From the NCBI GenBank assembly GCA_026419705.1, contig JANZYY010000332.1, positions 1-5,937 on the forward strand: a DNA stretch of 5,937 nucleotides. The letters are read 5' to 3'. The position numbers and the translations under genes were made by a program. Position 1 is the first letter of the stretch. Each line of letters begins with the position of its first letter. The stretch is from Fischerella sp. (lineage in GTDB: Bacteria; Cyanobacteriota; Cyanobacteriia; Cyanobacteriales; Nostocaceae). This document shows positions 5,922-5,937 of the stretch, piece by piece. The notes under the pieces are model-generated. The model was not told where the DNA came from. It did no database searches and saw nothing but the letters and a program-made list of their open reading frames with translations.

Positions 5922-5937
5922 TTAGTAGTTAGTAGTT
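5922..5937. repeat. Start of a TTAGTAG tandem repeat, cut by the window end
   Basis: TTAGTAG occurs twice plus TT, beginning directly after the TAG stop of the glycosyltransferase. The period is again 7. Only the first copies are visible, so the array length and any complementary arm are unknown. Confidence 0.6.

Overview
The window looks like a piece of a filamentous cyanobacterial chromosome, most likely Nostocales or a related group. Five copies of the HIP1 octamer GCGATCGC (starts at 44, 2014, 2577, 4361, 5651) are a cyanobacterial signature. The heme oxygenase at the left edge reads as a close relative of cyanobacterial HO1. The intergenic regions carry short heptanucleotide tandem repeats, and two genes at the right resemble exopolysaccharide genes of motile filaments (hormogonia).

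Layout. (1) 1-604, minus strand: 5' part of a heme oxygenase gene (HO1, biliverdin synthesis), cut by the window edge. (2) 605-1274: a long AT-rich divergent intergenic region with a fold-back of heptad repeats close to the heme oxygenase start. (3) 1275-2744, plus: glmM, phosphoglucosamine mutase, complete, with all signature motifs. (4) 2745-3226: a 482-bp gap dense with secondary structure: a split heptad-repeat inverted pair, a hairpin-rich segment that may be a relic of an IS200/IS605-type element, an overlapping double hairpin, a short inverted repeat, and a second G-rich/C-rich heptad fold-back just before the next gene. (5) 3227-4888, plus: a polytopic membrane protein of the O-antigen ligase/polymerase type, probably HpsL. 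(6) 4917-5921, plus: a family 2 glycosyltransferase, 28 bp downstream and probably co-transcribed. (7) 5922-5937: the first copies of another 7-bp tandem repeat, cut by the window end.

How the genes fit together. GlmM makes glucosamine-1-phosphate, the precursor of UDP-GlcNAc. The two right-hand genes look like one unit of a Wzy-type surface-polysaccharide pathway: a glycosyltransferase to build the repeat unit and a membrane protein to polymerise or ligate it. GlmM supplying a sugar nucleotide to that pathway is plausible but is inferred only from proximity. The heme oxygenase is divergent and functionally unrelated.

No clear new enzymatic system is visible. The most unusual content is the 2788-3203 intergenic region, where several independent foldable elements are stacked, and the recurrence of period-7 repeats with different unit sequences at four places.
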